This document shows, piece after piece, positions 50,927 through 59,145 of a stretch of DNA of 64,000 bases. The first letter of the stretch is position 1. Each line of letters starts with the position of its first letter. This DNA comes from Deltaproteobacteria bacterium (GTDB lineage: Bacteria; Desulfobacterota; Syntrophobacteria; Syntrophobacterales; Syntrophobacteraceae), in NCBI GenBank assembly GCA_012517315.1, contig JAAYVE010000057.1:1-64000 (forward strand). Reading direction: 5' to 3'. The position numbers and the translations under genes were made by a program. The notes below the pieces were generated by a model, which did no database searches, had not been told where the DNA came from, and saw only the letters and a list, made by a program, of their open reading frames with translations.

Positions 50927-52499
50927 ATGTCAAGCCTATGGACATCTCGCCTCCATTATGAGAATGTACCTTGGGAACCCATAACCCAAGGAGGCCCTTT
51001 GATGATCCTGGCGTACCCGATGGAAAGTGAGGTGTTTGGTTCGGCTTGTGAGCAGTTCGAGTCCCTTATCTCCCGGCTCATCGGTGAGGTGCCCGGACAG
51101 ATGGAGCATGGCCCCATTGAAGCTCTGATTTTTGGAGAGGGAACCGAACTGCTGAGGCGCCTCATGCAGGGCTACCTCGATCTTCGGGCAAGTCGGGAAC
51201 CGCGAAGACACGATGTGATCAGTCCTGAAGGTATCTCGCTCACCCATTGCAGAGCGAATGGTGAGCGGCAACTGATGACGCTTTTCGGAGAGGTCACGAT
51301 CAGACGAAAGGGATACAGTCGTGCCGGGATTCCCAGCATGTTTCCGTTGGATGGAGAACTCAATCTGCCCAAAGACCATTACTCCCACGGACTCAGATAT
51401 CGAGTGGCGCAAGAAGCCGCCGTGAATTCGTTCGATGAAGGGGTGGTCAATATTGACAAGACGACGGGCGGAAAGGTTCCCAAACGACAACTGGAGGATG
51501 TCGCGGTTGTTGCTGCCCAGGATTTTGATGCGTTCTATTCGGCCGGAAAGACCGAGGAACCCCGGCTGACATCGGACATCCTGGTGATAACCATCGATCA
51601 GAAAGGGATTGTCATGCGCCAGGAGGACCTTCGAGCCGCCACACGCAAAGCGGCCGAAGAGTCCGTGCGCCGTCCCGGCGCCCGGCTCAATCCCGGAGAG
51701 AAGCTGAATCGCAAGCGCATGGCAACCTTGCGGCCGTCTACGACATCAAGGCTCACGAACGCAGCCCCGAGGAGGTCATGGGACTGTGCCCGGATGAGGA
51801 GAAGTCTGAGCGACCCCGAGCCACCCCCATAAACGGGTTTGGGCCAGTGTGGAAAGGGAACAGGAGGATGTGATCCAGGACATGTTTGACGAAGCGCTGC
51901 GCCGTGATCCGGAAAAGAAGCGCCCTTGGGCTATTCTGGTTGACGGGGGCGAGAAGCAGCTCGATCTCTTCTTTGGTTTGATTCGTCAGCATCGACCGGA
52001 TGTGTCCCTTATTCTGGATTTCATCCATGTTCTGGAATACCTGTGGAAGGCTGCCTATGCCTTCCATGCCGTTGGGAGCGTTGAGGCCCAAGACTGGGTG
52101 GCCGAGCGGGCACTCAAGATCCTGCAGGGAAAGGCTGCCGAAGTCATCTGCGGATTGCGCCAAAGCGCGACTATTCACCAGTTGAGCTCCGACAAACGCA
52201 AGGCCGTCGACAAGTGTGCCGATTACCTTGAAAAATACCGGCCCATATTGCAATACAACCAATACCTCTCGGAAGGCTTCCCCATCGCCACCGGGGTCAT
52301 TGAGGGCGCCTGCCGACATCTGATCAGGGACCGCATGGACCGGACAGGGGCACGCTGGCCATTGAAAAGAGCAGAGGCGGTGCTCAGGATTCGTTCCCTC
52401 CGTTCGAGCGGCGACCTTGACGCCTACTGGGCATTTCACCAAAGCCAGGAGCACCAGCGCAATCACTGCTCATGCAGTGGTTGCACCTGCGCAGCGTGA
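50927..52499 (+). pseudogene. ISKra4-family transposase, broken by two frameshifts
   Basis: The first frame (to about 51725) has the N-terminal part, with SDILVITIDQKGIVMRQEDL as the first catalytic Asp region and NPGEKLNRKRMAT. The match then moves to a second frame (AAVYDIKAHERSPEEVMGLC, to about 51825). It then passes to a third frame (VEREQEDVIQDMFDEALRRD; WAILVDGGEKQLDLFFGL; LDFIHVLEYLWKAAYAFH; GVIEGACRHLIRDRMD), which ends at 52499. The late frame carries the Asp and Glu of the DDE site. Intact relatives are a single frame of about 500 residues. Confidence 0.88.
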
Positions 52500-52520
52500 A
52501 AAGGCGGCGGGGCAAGGCAC

Positions 52521-52543
52521 CGTTTAAAAAGAGCCGCACCCAT
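52521..52543 (-). repeat. Right terminal inverted repeat of the ISKra4-like element
   Basis: AAGAGCCGCACCCAT at 52529-52543 is the perfect inverse of 50867-50881; the inner 8 bases match at five positions. Confidence 0.88.
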
Positions 52544-52708
52544 TCAGCCATCAATTCCTCAATTCTCGTAAGCCTTTGATTTCATTTCAAGCACCGAGGA
52601 CACGAAGATCACGAAAATGAATTCATCTAACCTTATGTTATCTCTTCATGTCTTTTCGCGCTCTTCGTGGTGTGAATCAATACGTGCAAAAGAACAAAGG
52701 CCCTTCAA

Positions 52709-53115
52709 TCAGCTTTCAAGGATTTTGCGCAGATCTTCTTCAGCTTCAACCGTCAGCGAAGTTTGAAGCACTTTCCCTTTGAAACCTCTCTGCTTCAGCC
52801 TTTCGAGGACCTTTTCGCCGGTCACCGAGCGAAAAAGGATAAAAAGGGCCGACGTCCCCTCCTTTAGGTCTGCGGCCAGTTCTTTCATGAATGCGTCGCT
52901 GATGCCGACGTCTTGCAATTTACCCGCAAGCGCACCGCTCCCGCGGCGGTCAAGTTAGAGGCCTGGTGCAGCTTGACCTTGCCTTTTTCATCCTTGGTGA
53001 CCACCACCACGTCGTCCATCTCGATCAAATACTCTTTCTGCAATTTGGCAAGCTCGGCACGCATGTCAAAGGCCGCCACCTGATCGGCGAACTCAATCAC
53101 GACTAGCTTACTCAT
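52709..53115 (-). pseudogene. DUF1269 membrane protein with internal deletion of its glycine-rich segment
   Basis: The first frame (53115 on) reads MSKLVVIEFADQVAAFDMRA through KVKLHQASNLTAAGAV, the start of a DUF1269 protein. The match then jumps, in another frame, to ALAGKLQDVGISDAFMKELA and ends FKGKVLQTSLTVEAEEDLRK. Intact DUF1269 proteins have about 25-35 glycine-rich, membrane-inserting residues between these parts. They are gone here, and the deletion also shifts the frame at about 52935-52945. The function of the family is not established. Confidence 0.85.
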
Positions 53116-53149
53116 GGGTCATACTCCTCTCTTATTCAGCAAGATTCCG

Positions 53150-53584
53150 TTACTGGGTGGTACACACACCAAACGCAACATCACCGACAAGGTCCCCAGA
53201 GGCGGTCAGAACCATTTGGCCCGTATCCTCCATAATGGCAATCGTCCAGCCGAACCCGTCTCTGATGTCATCCCCTCCCTGTTCCGCGCCCTGAAGCATC
53301 AGCTTGCCATCAACACGTTTGACCTGATCTATCTGACTCTTGCGGGCCTCATCGCCTTGCTTTTTGCTTTGAATGGTCTTTTTGCCGACGTCGATCCACA
53401 GAAGCCTCGGCAGGTTGATGTCCTCCGCGCTTATCTCTTTACACTTCTCCCCACCAAGACATTCCGTGACCTCGATCACAGTGCAAAGCAAAGGTTGCGA
53501 CCCGTCGAAACCGGCGCCTGCCACCAAAGTGGGCGCGAAGGAGATGCAACATATTGCCAATACGACAGCGACTCTTCTATTCAT
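53150..53584 (-). CDS. Secreted protein of unknown function
   Basis: This 144-residue protein begins MNRRVAVVLAICCISFAPTL with cleavage likely after VAGA. The mature part (GFDGSQPLLCTVIEVTECLG) contains several Cys and is not recognised. AGGAG lies eight bases before the ATG at 53584. It is next to the Gly-zipper gene and reads the same way. Confidence 0.7.
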   Translation of the reverse strand: MNRRVAVVLAICCISFAPTLVAGAGFDGSQPLLCTVIEVTECLGGEKCKEISAEDINLPRLLWIDVGKKTIQSKKQGDEARKSQIDQVKRVDGKLMLQGAEQGGDDIRDGFGWTIAIMEDTGQMVLTASGDLVGDVAFGVCTTQ

Positions 53585-53621
53585 GCCCATTTCTCCTGAC
53601 TTTGAGGATATCGAGATCAAT

Positions 53622-54107
53622 TTACCGTGTACCTTTGCCCTCCAGACAGGTTCTGAAAGCGCAGTTGAACCGGTCCCGGTCCTGAGCGTGCTGGACGGAC
53701 TGCTGCTGGGCCCACTGCCGCCGGGATTCTTCCTCTCTCCTTATCTGGTCCGATCTCCTCATGGCGCCCAGCAACGCTCCGGTGCCGGCGCCGATGGCCG
53801 CACCTCTTCCGGCATCCCCTGCGATCGCCCCTCCAACCGCTCCAACCGCCGCACCGCGGGCACCGCCTCGGACCAATCCGCCCTGGGGCGCATCCCTGGA
53901 GGGCGGAGGCACAGTGGCCCTGGGTGTCGCCAGGGGATCGAAACCCGTCTGCTGCCGGGCCCAAACTTGACAATCGGCCTTGTCCCTGTCCATTTGCTGC
54001 TGGCTTTGCCCCTGGCTGGGAAAAACGAAGAAATCCTGTGCCGGTAAAAGCTGAGTGAAGGATAACAGGACAAAAAGGAAGGGAGGGATGGACAACATCG
54101 ACTTCAT
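53622..54107 (-). CDS. Secreted glycine-zipper protein
   Basis: This 161-residue protein has a signal peptide (MKSMLSIPPFLFVLLSFTQL, cut near LPAQ) and a glycine-zipper stretch GGARGAAVGAVGGAIAGDAG followed by RGAAIGAGTGALLGAM. It ends with a charged, Gln-rich helix and two Cys. Such proteins are periplasmic or outer-membrane-associated; the role is unknown. It starts 38 bases upstream of the secreted-protein gene's start, and the two are likely cotranscribed. Confidence 0.75.
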   Translation of the reverse strand: MKSMLSIPPFLFVLLSFTQLLPAQDFFVFPSQGQSQQQMDRDKADCQVWARQQTGFDPLATPRATVPPPSRDAPQGGLVRGGARGAAVGAVGGAIAGDAGRGAAIGAGTGALLGAMRRSDQIRREEESRRQWAQQQSVQHAQDRDRFNCAFRTCLEGKGTR

Positions 54108-54137
54108 AATTTGGATCCTTTCCTCACATGAGAGCGT

Positions 54138-54467
54138 TCACTTCATCCAACGTCCCCACCAACACTGCAGTCCCAATGACTCGGAAACCGTGTTGATCAT
54201 GATTTGGGGCGGACTGATGAGAAGGCTGCTGGTCCCCTTCAACACGGCAAAAGGGTCTGAGCATAAGTATTTATCCAGCGATTCGCGACTCATCCATTGG
54301 TGAAGAAGAGTGAAGCAGTTCTCGTGCTCGATGTCTCGGAGGACGTCAAAGCTCAAACAGCCTTTTTCGTTTCGCGTAGGCTCAATCAGTGCGAGCGGTG
54401 TTTGCTTGAGCTCCAAGCACTTTTCAGGAAGGGCTTTCATCTTTATGACGGCAATAATCAAAAGCAC
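54138..54467 (-). CDS. ABM-domain (antibiotic biosynthesis monooxygenase-like) protein
   Basis: This 109-residue protein has the ABM ferredoxin-like fold: LLIIAVIKMKALPEKCLELK, PTRNEKGCLSFDVLRDIEHE and LLHQWMSRESLDKYL match small quinol monooxygenase-like proteins. GTG at 54467 is chosen to begin at the first beta strand; the upstream frame lacks homology. Reaction unknown. Confidence 0.75.
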   Translation of the reverse strand: MLLIIAVIKMKALPEKCLELKQTPLALIEPTRNEKGCLSFDVLRDIEHENCFTLLHQWMSRESLDKYLCSDPFAVLKGTSSLLISPPQIMINTVSESLGLQCWWGRWMK

Positions 54468-54649
54468 CTCTGTGTATCCATAGAAACACAGTCCGAAAGA
54501 CCCTGCGTTAACCGGCAACACTTCCAAGATTGGCCATGAGCACAGCTGGATCTTCGCGCCGTAAATCCCTTCCTTCCTTTCCGACTGCCCATCGGCTCTG
54601 AGTGAAGATCTGCAGTGTCATGATGGGGGCGAATCCATGGTTCGATGCT

Positions 54650-55324
54650 CTACTTCCAGCCCTGACGGTGATAGAAGGCAACCGTCTTGTATGCGAACTG
54701 CTCGGCCAGTCGATCTATATCGGCCTGGATACCTCCCATGACCTCCCTCGCGGTAGCCAGCCCTGCATTGACTAACACTGGAATCAAAAAGCCGGTCCCG
54801 GCTGCTGCGGCCCCCGAGACCGCCACGCCGGGCATCCTGTTGCCCCTTGCCTGGCCCTCCACTTCCGAGATCCGTTGCAGTCCGCCTTCCGCCATCCGGT
54901 AGATCTGGACCTGGACCTGCAGCAGGCTGCTTCCCGCCCCGAAGCCCACCAGCACTCGCTTCGCCCAGCTTCCTTCCTGGATCGTCTCGAATTGACCCTT
55001 CACAACCAACGCATGCAGCGGGACGTAAGTCGAATCGGTGGCGCACTGAGCGGCAATGCCGACGGATTCAAGCTTTCTGACCACCTCCTCGGAAAAGGAC
55101 TTCGCAATCTCTTGTCCACGTGCGATCTCCAAGGAGGGCGGAGCGTCCTCGGGAGCCACAGCGAAATCGTAGATAAGCAGCACAGGCGGGCGCGCCAGAG
55201 ATCCCTTTTCCACGGCTTGCCCCGTTCATCGGGTGGTTGCGCTGGCGCAACCCATCACAATGGAAAGTGCAAGGCAGACAGCCAGGCACATGAGCCCTCT
55301 GAAAAGCCTGACGGTTTGCTCCAT
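54650..55324 (-). pseudogene. DUF4410 lipoprotein interrupted by an in-frame TGA
   Basis: From ATG 55324 the frame gives MEQTVRLFRGLMCLAVCLAL then SIVMGCASATTR, a lipoprotein signal with lipobox VMGC. TGA follows at 55226-55228 (codon 33), and the same frame continues TGQAVEKGSLARPPVLLIYD through the DUF4410 domain to 54650. The total would be 224 residues. A C-to-T change of an Arg CGA codon would explain it. A cytoplasmic product could restart at GTG 55213, but without the lipoprotein signal. Confidence 0.82.
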
Positions 55325-55563
55325 ACCGGTCTCCCCTCGATTGAAAGATGAGTCTGGCTCAGGCGAGGAACGTATCGCCGGACTAACGTGAATATGCACC
55401 GAGCCATGCCGCTTAAAGGGGATGGCACCCAAAAACCTCAAAAATTCGACTGCTTTAAGTCTAGATCTGTGCCAGCGGGATCGATTGGTGGCCTGAGAGC
55501 CTAAGTTGCTGTGATCCAATTGAATTGTAAGGCAAGCCGAACCCGGAGGATCTCATCCGGATG

Positions 55564-55597
55564 TGCCCATATATGGCCTTTTGCCCATATATGGGCA
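55564..55597. repeat. Paired AT-core palindromes after the permease gene
   Basis: TGCCCATATATGGGCA (55582-55597) is a perfect 16-base palindrome. A near-copy, GTGCCCATATATGGCC, lies 18 bases to its left (64-79). Together they lie just after the permease stop on the minus strand. They could be a dimeric protein site or part of a decayed element. Confidence 0.5.
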
Positions 55598-55614
55598 TGA
55601 ACATACAGCAACCC

Positions 55615-56952
55615 TCAGATCAGCCACGCCAAGAGAAGGATGTAAATCATCGAGAAGGTCAGTTGTACTGCCGTCAAGGGAGCTCCATATCGGGCGAAAG
55701 TGATAAAGCTCACAGGTCTGCCGTAGCTGGCACAGATCCCGGCGCCCACCACATTGGCGGAAGCGCCGATGAGGGTCGCATTGCCACCCAACGTTCCACC
55801 GAACATCATGCCGACAAATACAGGCAAGGTAGAAGCGGGCCAATCCGTGAAAGCCCTCCCTAGAGCAAGCTCCGGGACGAACTCAGCCGCCACCAGGTAC
55901 CCCTTGACGACCAGGATCATCGCCGCAACCAACGGGATATTGGCCAGAAAACCAGACGTCAGGGCAACGCCCACGAGCATGACCATTGCCACCATGAGCA
56001 GCTGCGTTCCAAACCACCCGTACATTCCTTGAGAAACGCTCTGCAGGATGCCGGTTCTCGTGATCGCTTCCACCATAAGAAACATGCACGTGAGGAAAAG
56101 GAGGGTCTTCCAGTCCACATCCTGAAGCACCCTGTCCAGAGGCTCGACTCTCACCCCATAAATGACGAGAAGCGCCAGGGAAGCTCCGACAATGGCCACA
56201 GAAGGGGGGAGCAGCGGCGCCGGCATTTTTTCTCCGACCAGGAAGAGCAAAACCATCACGACCAGCACGAGCAGAGCCATCACGCAGAAGAGGGGACGCT
56301 CCAGGCTGGGCAGCGGAAGGTCCGAAGGGAGGGATCGTTTCGTTTGCCAAATGTCTTTCATGAGCCATGGAAGGACCGGAATGAGCACGATGATGGAAAT
56401 AAGCCCACCCAGGCTCACCTTGCGGAGGTACTCACCGAAGCTCATGCCGATGGAGCTCCCCACCAGAAAGGTCGCGGGGTCCCCCACCAGGGTCAACAAC
56501 CCTGCGGAATTGCTGACAATAGCCGTAAGGACAACGGGAGCTACGTAATCGATATTCAGCGCCTTGGCAGCACGAATGATGATGGGGGCGATCAAAATCA
56601 CAACCGTTGCATTGGGGAGAAAGGCGCACACGGGAGCCGTCATGATGACGATGCCCAGAAGAAAACGCTTTCCGCTCCCCCCGGTCGCCCTCAGGAAGTA
56701 CGTGCCAAGCAGATCGAATAATCCCGTGGGCACCAAGGTCCTCGCTACCACCATGCCACCGAAAAGGAGAGAGATGGGCCCTCCGGCAGTCTGCGCCGCA
56801 TTGAGAAACTCCTGGCTGGTGAAGACGCCAAACAGAAGCATCGTGCTGACCCCGATGAGGGCAGCCAAAACGATGTCGAGGACGTTGAAGACGATGCAAA
56901 GGATCACCCCTGCGAAAATGATGGGAGTAACAATGACCTGCAGATCAGTCAT
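55615..56952 (-). CDS. SLC13/ArsB-NhaD-like ion or carboxylate permease
   Basis: This 445-residue protein has about 11-12 membrane segments, starting VIVTPIIFAGVILCIVFNVL. The halves each hold a family loop: FLPNATVVILIAPIIIRAAK with NSAGLLTLVGDPATFLVGSS, and TSGFLANIPLVAAMILVV with GGTLGGNATLIGASANVVGA. These are features of the ion-transporter superfamily (ArsB, NhaD, SLC13, CitM). The substrate is unknown. It is the last gene of the operon with the binding protein, SH3b protein and ecotin. A C-terminal copy survives at 15.2 kb. Confidence 0.88.
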   Translation of the reverse strand: MTDLQVIVTPIIFAGVILCIVFNVLDIVLAALIGVSTMLLFGVFTSQEFLNAAQTAGGPISLLFGGMVVARTLVPTGLFDLLGTYFLRATGGSGKRFLLGIVIMTAPVCAFLPNATVVILIAPIIIRAAKALNIDYVAPVVLTAIVSNSAGLLTLVGDPATFLVGSSIGMSFGEYLRKVSLGGLISIIVLIPVLPWLMKDIWQTKRSLPSDLPLPSLERPLFCVMALLVLVVMVLLFLVGEKMPAPLLPPSVAIVGASLALLVIYGVRVEPLDRVLQDVDWKTLLFLTCMFLMVEAITRTGILQSVSQGMYGWFGTQLLMVAMVMLVGVALTSGFLANIPLVAAMILVVKGYLVAAEFVPELALGRAFTDWPASTLPVFVGMMFGGTLGGNATLIGASANVVGAGICASYGRPVSFITFARYGAPLTAVQLTFSMIYILLLAWLI

Positions 56953-57014
56953 GGAAGACCTCGTTCAAGGAAAGGGATCCGCAACCCCTTTCGCGTATTC
57001 AGGATTCTCTGGCA

Positions 57015-57497
57015 CTATCCCACTTCCATTGGCCTCATCTCGGGCTCGGCCCGCCATATCCGATAACGCACTTCAACGCCTTCGGGTACGTAGACCACCA
57101 CGGGCAAACGGCTGTTGTACCGGATGAGGTGCGGCTCTCTGGCAAGCTTGACAAACCGTTCCACCTTCGGCGCATCAGGATCGACCGCCATCAGCGACCC
57201 TCCCATCGGACCGAGCGCCTTGACCATGTAGCGTGGAAATCCCCAGCCCTCGATGGTTTCTTCTACAATCCTGCCACCGAAGAAGTAGACGTTGTTTGCG
57301 TCGGTCAGAACCGTTTTACCGACGATCAATTCCACTCTGAAAAGAGATTCATCATCCTGCTTCGGCAACTGAAGGACATGTCGAGTCATTCCCTCGTCCG
57401 CTGGAGGGAAAGCTTTCATGTTGTCTGCGGCCCGGGCGACCGGGACTGCAAGAAAAAACGACAGCAACGCAGTCAGACACAGGTTCTTCACACACAC
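57015..57497 (-). CDS. eco: Ecotin-family serine protease inhibitor
   Basis: This 160-residue protein has a signal peptide ending near VARA and the ecotin fold. KAFPPADEGMTRHVLQLPKQ, ETIEGWGFPRYMVKALGPMG and RYNSRLPVVVYVPEGVEVRY align with E. coli ecotin. The reactive-site P1 Met is kept (GGSLM-AV against VSTM-M-AC). Both disulfide Cys of E. coli ecotin are missing from the mature protein. Ecotin inhibits trypsin-like and elastase-like proteases in the periplasm. It sits 19 bases after the SH3b gene and 62 bases before the permease. Confidence 0.9.
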   Translation of the reverse strand: MCVKNLCLTALLSFFLAVPVARAADNMKAFPPADEGMTRHVLQLPKQDDESLFRVELIVGKTVLTDANNVYFFGGRIVEETIEGWGFPRYMVKALGPMGGSLMAVDPDAPKVERFVKLAREPHLIRYNSRLPVVVYVPEGVEVRYRIWRAEPEMRPMEVG

Positions 57498-57516
57498 TCC
57501 TCTCTTGTCCGGGGCG

Positions 57517-57924
57517 TCACTGTTCGGCTCCTGCCGCCGGTTTCCCCGAATGCTCCATCACTGCGGGTGGATCGTTGTCTTCCATCAGATATCGGCCCGC
57601 AACCCAGCCCACGGTGTTTCGATAACGCACCCTGCACCAACGGTCCCGACCGGCTCGCCTGCGTTCGGCCTCGGACATCTTGAGCCACTCGGCAAAGTTC
57701 GGCCCGCCTGTACAGCCAAGGTTCTGCAAACCTCGAGCGTCGTGCGGAATTTCCCCGATCTTCCTGCTCCGGGCCGAAGCTTCCTCACGGATGTTGAGGA
57801 CACTATCAGCGGCAACGCCGATCACAGCATAATAGTCGGGTCCGCCGTCCGCCTTGGCTGAGGAACAAACGTTCAGCAGCGCCAATCCAAATACGACTGC
57901 GATAGCCCATGGGCTTCCCGACAT
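57517..57924 (-). CDS. Secreted bacterial SH3-domain protein
   Basis: This 135-residue protein has a signal peptide (MSGSPWAIAVVFGLALLNVC, cut near AKA) and one SH3b domain: YYAVIGVAADSVLNIREEAS, KIGEIPHDARGLQNLGC, and the end RWCRVRYRNTVGWVAGRYLM. SH3b domains bind peptidoglycan or peptides. The start at 57924 lies 4 bases after the binding-protein stop. Confidence 0.85.
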   Translation of the reverse strand: MSGSPWAIAVVFGLALLNVCSSAKADGGPDYYAVIGVAADSVLNIREEASARSRKIGEIPHDARGLQNLGCTGGPNFAEWLKMSEAERRRAGRDRWCRVRYRNTVGWVAGRYLMEDNDPPAVMEHSGKPAAGAEQ

Positions 57925-57928
57925 ATTC

Positions 57929-58963
57929 TCACCGATAAGGCGGAGCGTACATGAGGCCGCCGTCCTTCCAAAGCTTGTTGAACCCGCGCTCCAGTTTTAG
58001 AGAACTGCGCTCTCCCAGGTTGCGCCCGAAGATCTCACCATAATTCCCGACGCTCTCCACGATGCGGATTCCCCATCCCGGGTCGATGCCCAGTGATTTG
58101 GCTACGAGTCCATCCATCTCTTTCCAGGACCTCGCAGCGAAGTCGTCTTGGTTCTCAAGCCGGGAGCGCACGTTGGTCTGCGTGTAATCCTCTTCTTCAG
58201 CCCGGATGAGCGTGAACAGAACCCATCGGACGATGGTGAACCACTCGTCGTCCCCCCATCGAACCACCGGACCCATGGGCTCCGTGGAAATCTGTTCCGG
58301 CAGAATGATGTATGGGTCAGGTCCACCGGCAGCCTTGATACTGGCAGCGATGAGTTGAGGTCTTTCCGAGGTGAAGGCCTTGCAGCGTCCCTCGTGCAGC
58401 GCCTCTATCGCTTCCCCTGGGGATTCCAGAGGCACGGGGCGAAAGTCCCAACCCTTCGCGCCGAATACCTGTGCCAGGTTTCCTTCATGCGTGGTTCCCT
58501 TGACAACACAAACAGGGGATCCGTTCAACTGAGCCAGTTCTTGTACCCCGCCGGATTTCGAAACCAGAAAACCCTGTCCGTCGTAATAGAGAACCCCGGT
58601 GAAAAGGATTCCCAGAACAGCTTCGCGCTCGAGTGTCCAGGTGGTGTTTCGGGCGAGGACGTCCACCTCGCCGGCTTTGAGCGCGGAAAACCGGGCAGCG
58701 GCAGTGAGGGGCACGTAGATTGCCTTTTCGGGATCACCCAAAACCGCTGCACTCAAAGCCCGGCAGAAATCCACGTCCATGCCGGACCATCGCCCGTTTT
58801 GGTCCTTCATGGAAAGCCCAAGGATGCCATCGCTCACGCCGCACTTGAGGTTTTTGCGTTCCTTGATGCGAGTGAGTGTATCGCCGGCCTGCACCGGCCC
58901 GGACAGTAAAAGGACCGCCCCAATGGCCGAAATGGACGCAACAGTCTTCCCCAAACGATTCAT
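57929..58963 (-). CDS. Periplasmic amino-acid-type substrate-binding protein (AapJ-like) without ABC partners
   Basis: This 344-residue type 2 periplasmic binding protein has a signal peptide (MNRLGKTVASISAIGAVLLL, cut near VQAG). Family motifs are LKCGVSDGILGLSMKDQNGR, WSGMDVDFCRALSAAVLGD, LKAGEVDVLARNTTWTLERE and SEPMGPVV-type residues. It resembles the general L-amino-acid binding protein AapJ. No ABC permease or ATPase gene is nearby; instead SH3b, ecotin and an SLC13-like permease follow in one operon. The ATG at 58963 gives the best signal peptide; ATG at 58987 is an alternative. Confidence 0.9.
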   Translation of the reverse strand: MNRLGKTVASISAIGAVLLLSGPVQAGDTLTRIKERKNLKCGVSDGILGLSMKDQNGRWSGMDVDFCRALSAAVLGDPEKAIYVPLTAAARFSALKAGEVDVLARNTTWTLEREAVLGILFTGVLYYDGQGFLVSKSGGVQELAQLNGSPVCVVKGTTHEGNLAQVFGAKGWDFRPVPLESPGEAIEALHEGRCKAFTSERPQLIAASIKAAGGPDPYIILPEQISTEPMGPVVRWGDDEWFTIVRWVLFTLIRAEEEDYTQTNVRSRLENQDDFAARSWKEMDGLVAKSLGIDPGWGIRIVESVGNYGEIFGRNLGERSSLKLERGFNKLWKDGGLMYAPPYR

Positions 58964-59145
58964 ACCAACCCCACTCCGGGTCGCCATCTGGGACCCTGTG
59001 ATCCCTCTGCCCCCGAGAGTTAAGGGGAGAGGGGATTTCTGGACGTTGACCAGTTAAGGATCAAAGGCTCTCAAAGTGTTGCCGCTAGTCGCCCCAGGAT
59101 TGCTCCATCTTGGCCATAAATTCAGCACTTCCTTGAAGAAGTCAA

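Larger units (their letters stand above)
50867..52543 (+). mobile_element. ISKra4-like insertion sequence, full length but frameshifted
   Basis: A 1677-bp element is bounded by 23-bp terminal inverted repeats and contains the two transposase pieces listed below. I saw no clear target-site duplication: flanks CGCAG and TCAGC do not match. The double frameshift suggests the copy is inactive unless read by recoding. Confidence 0.85.
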
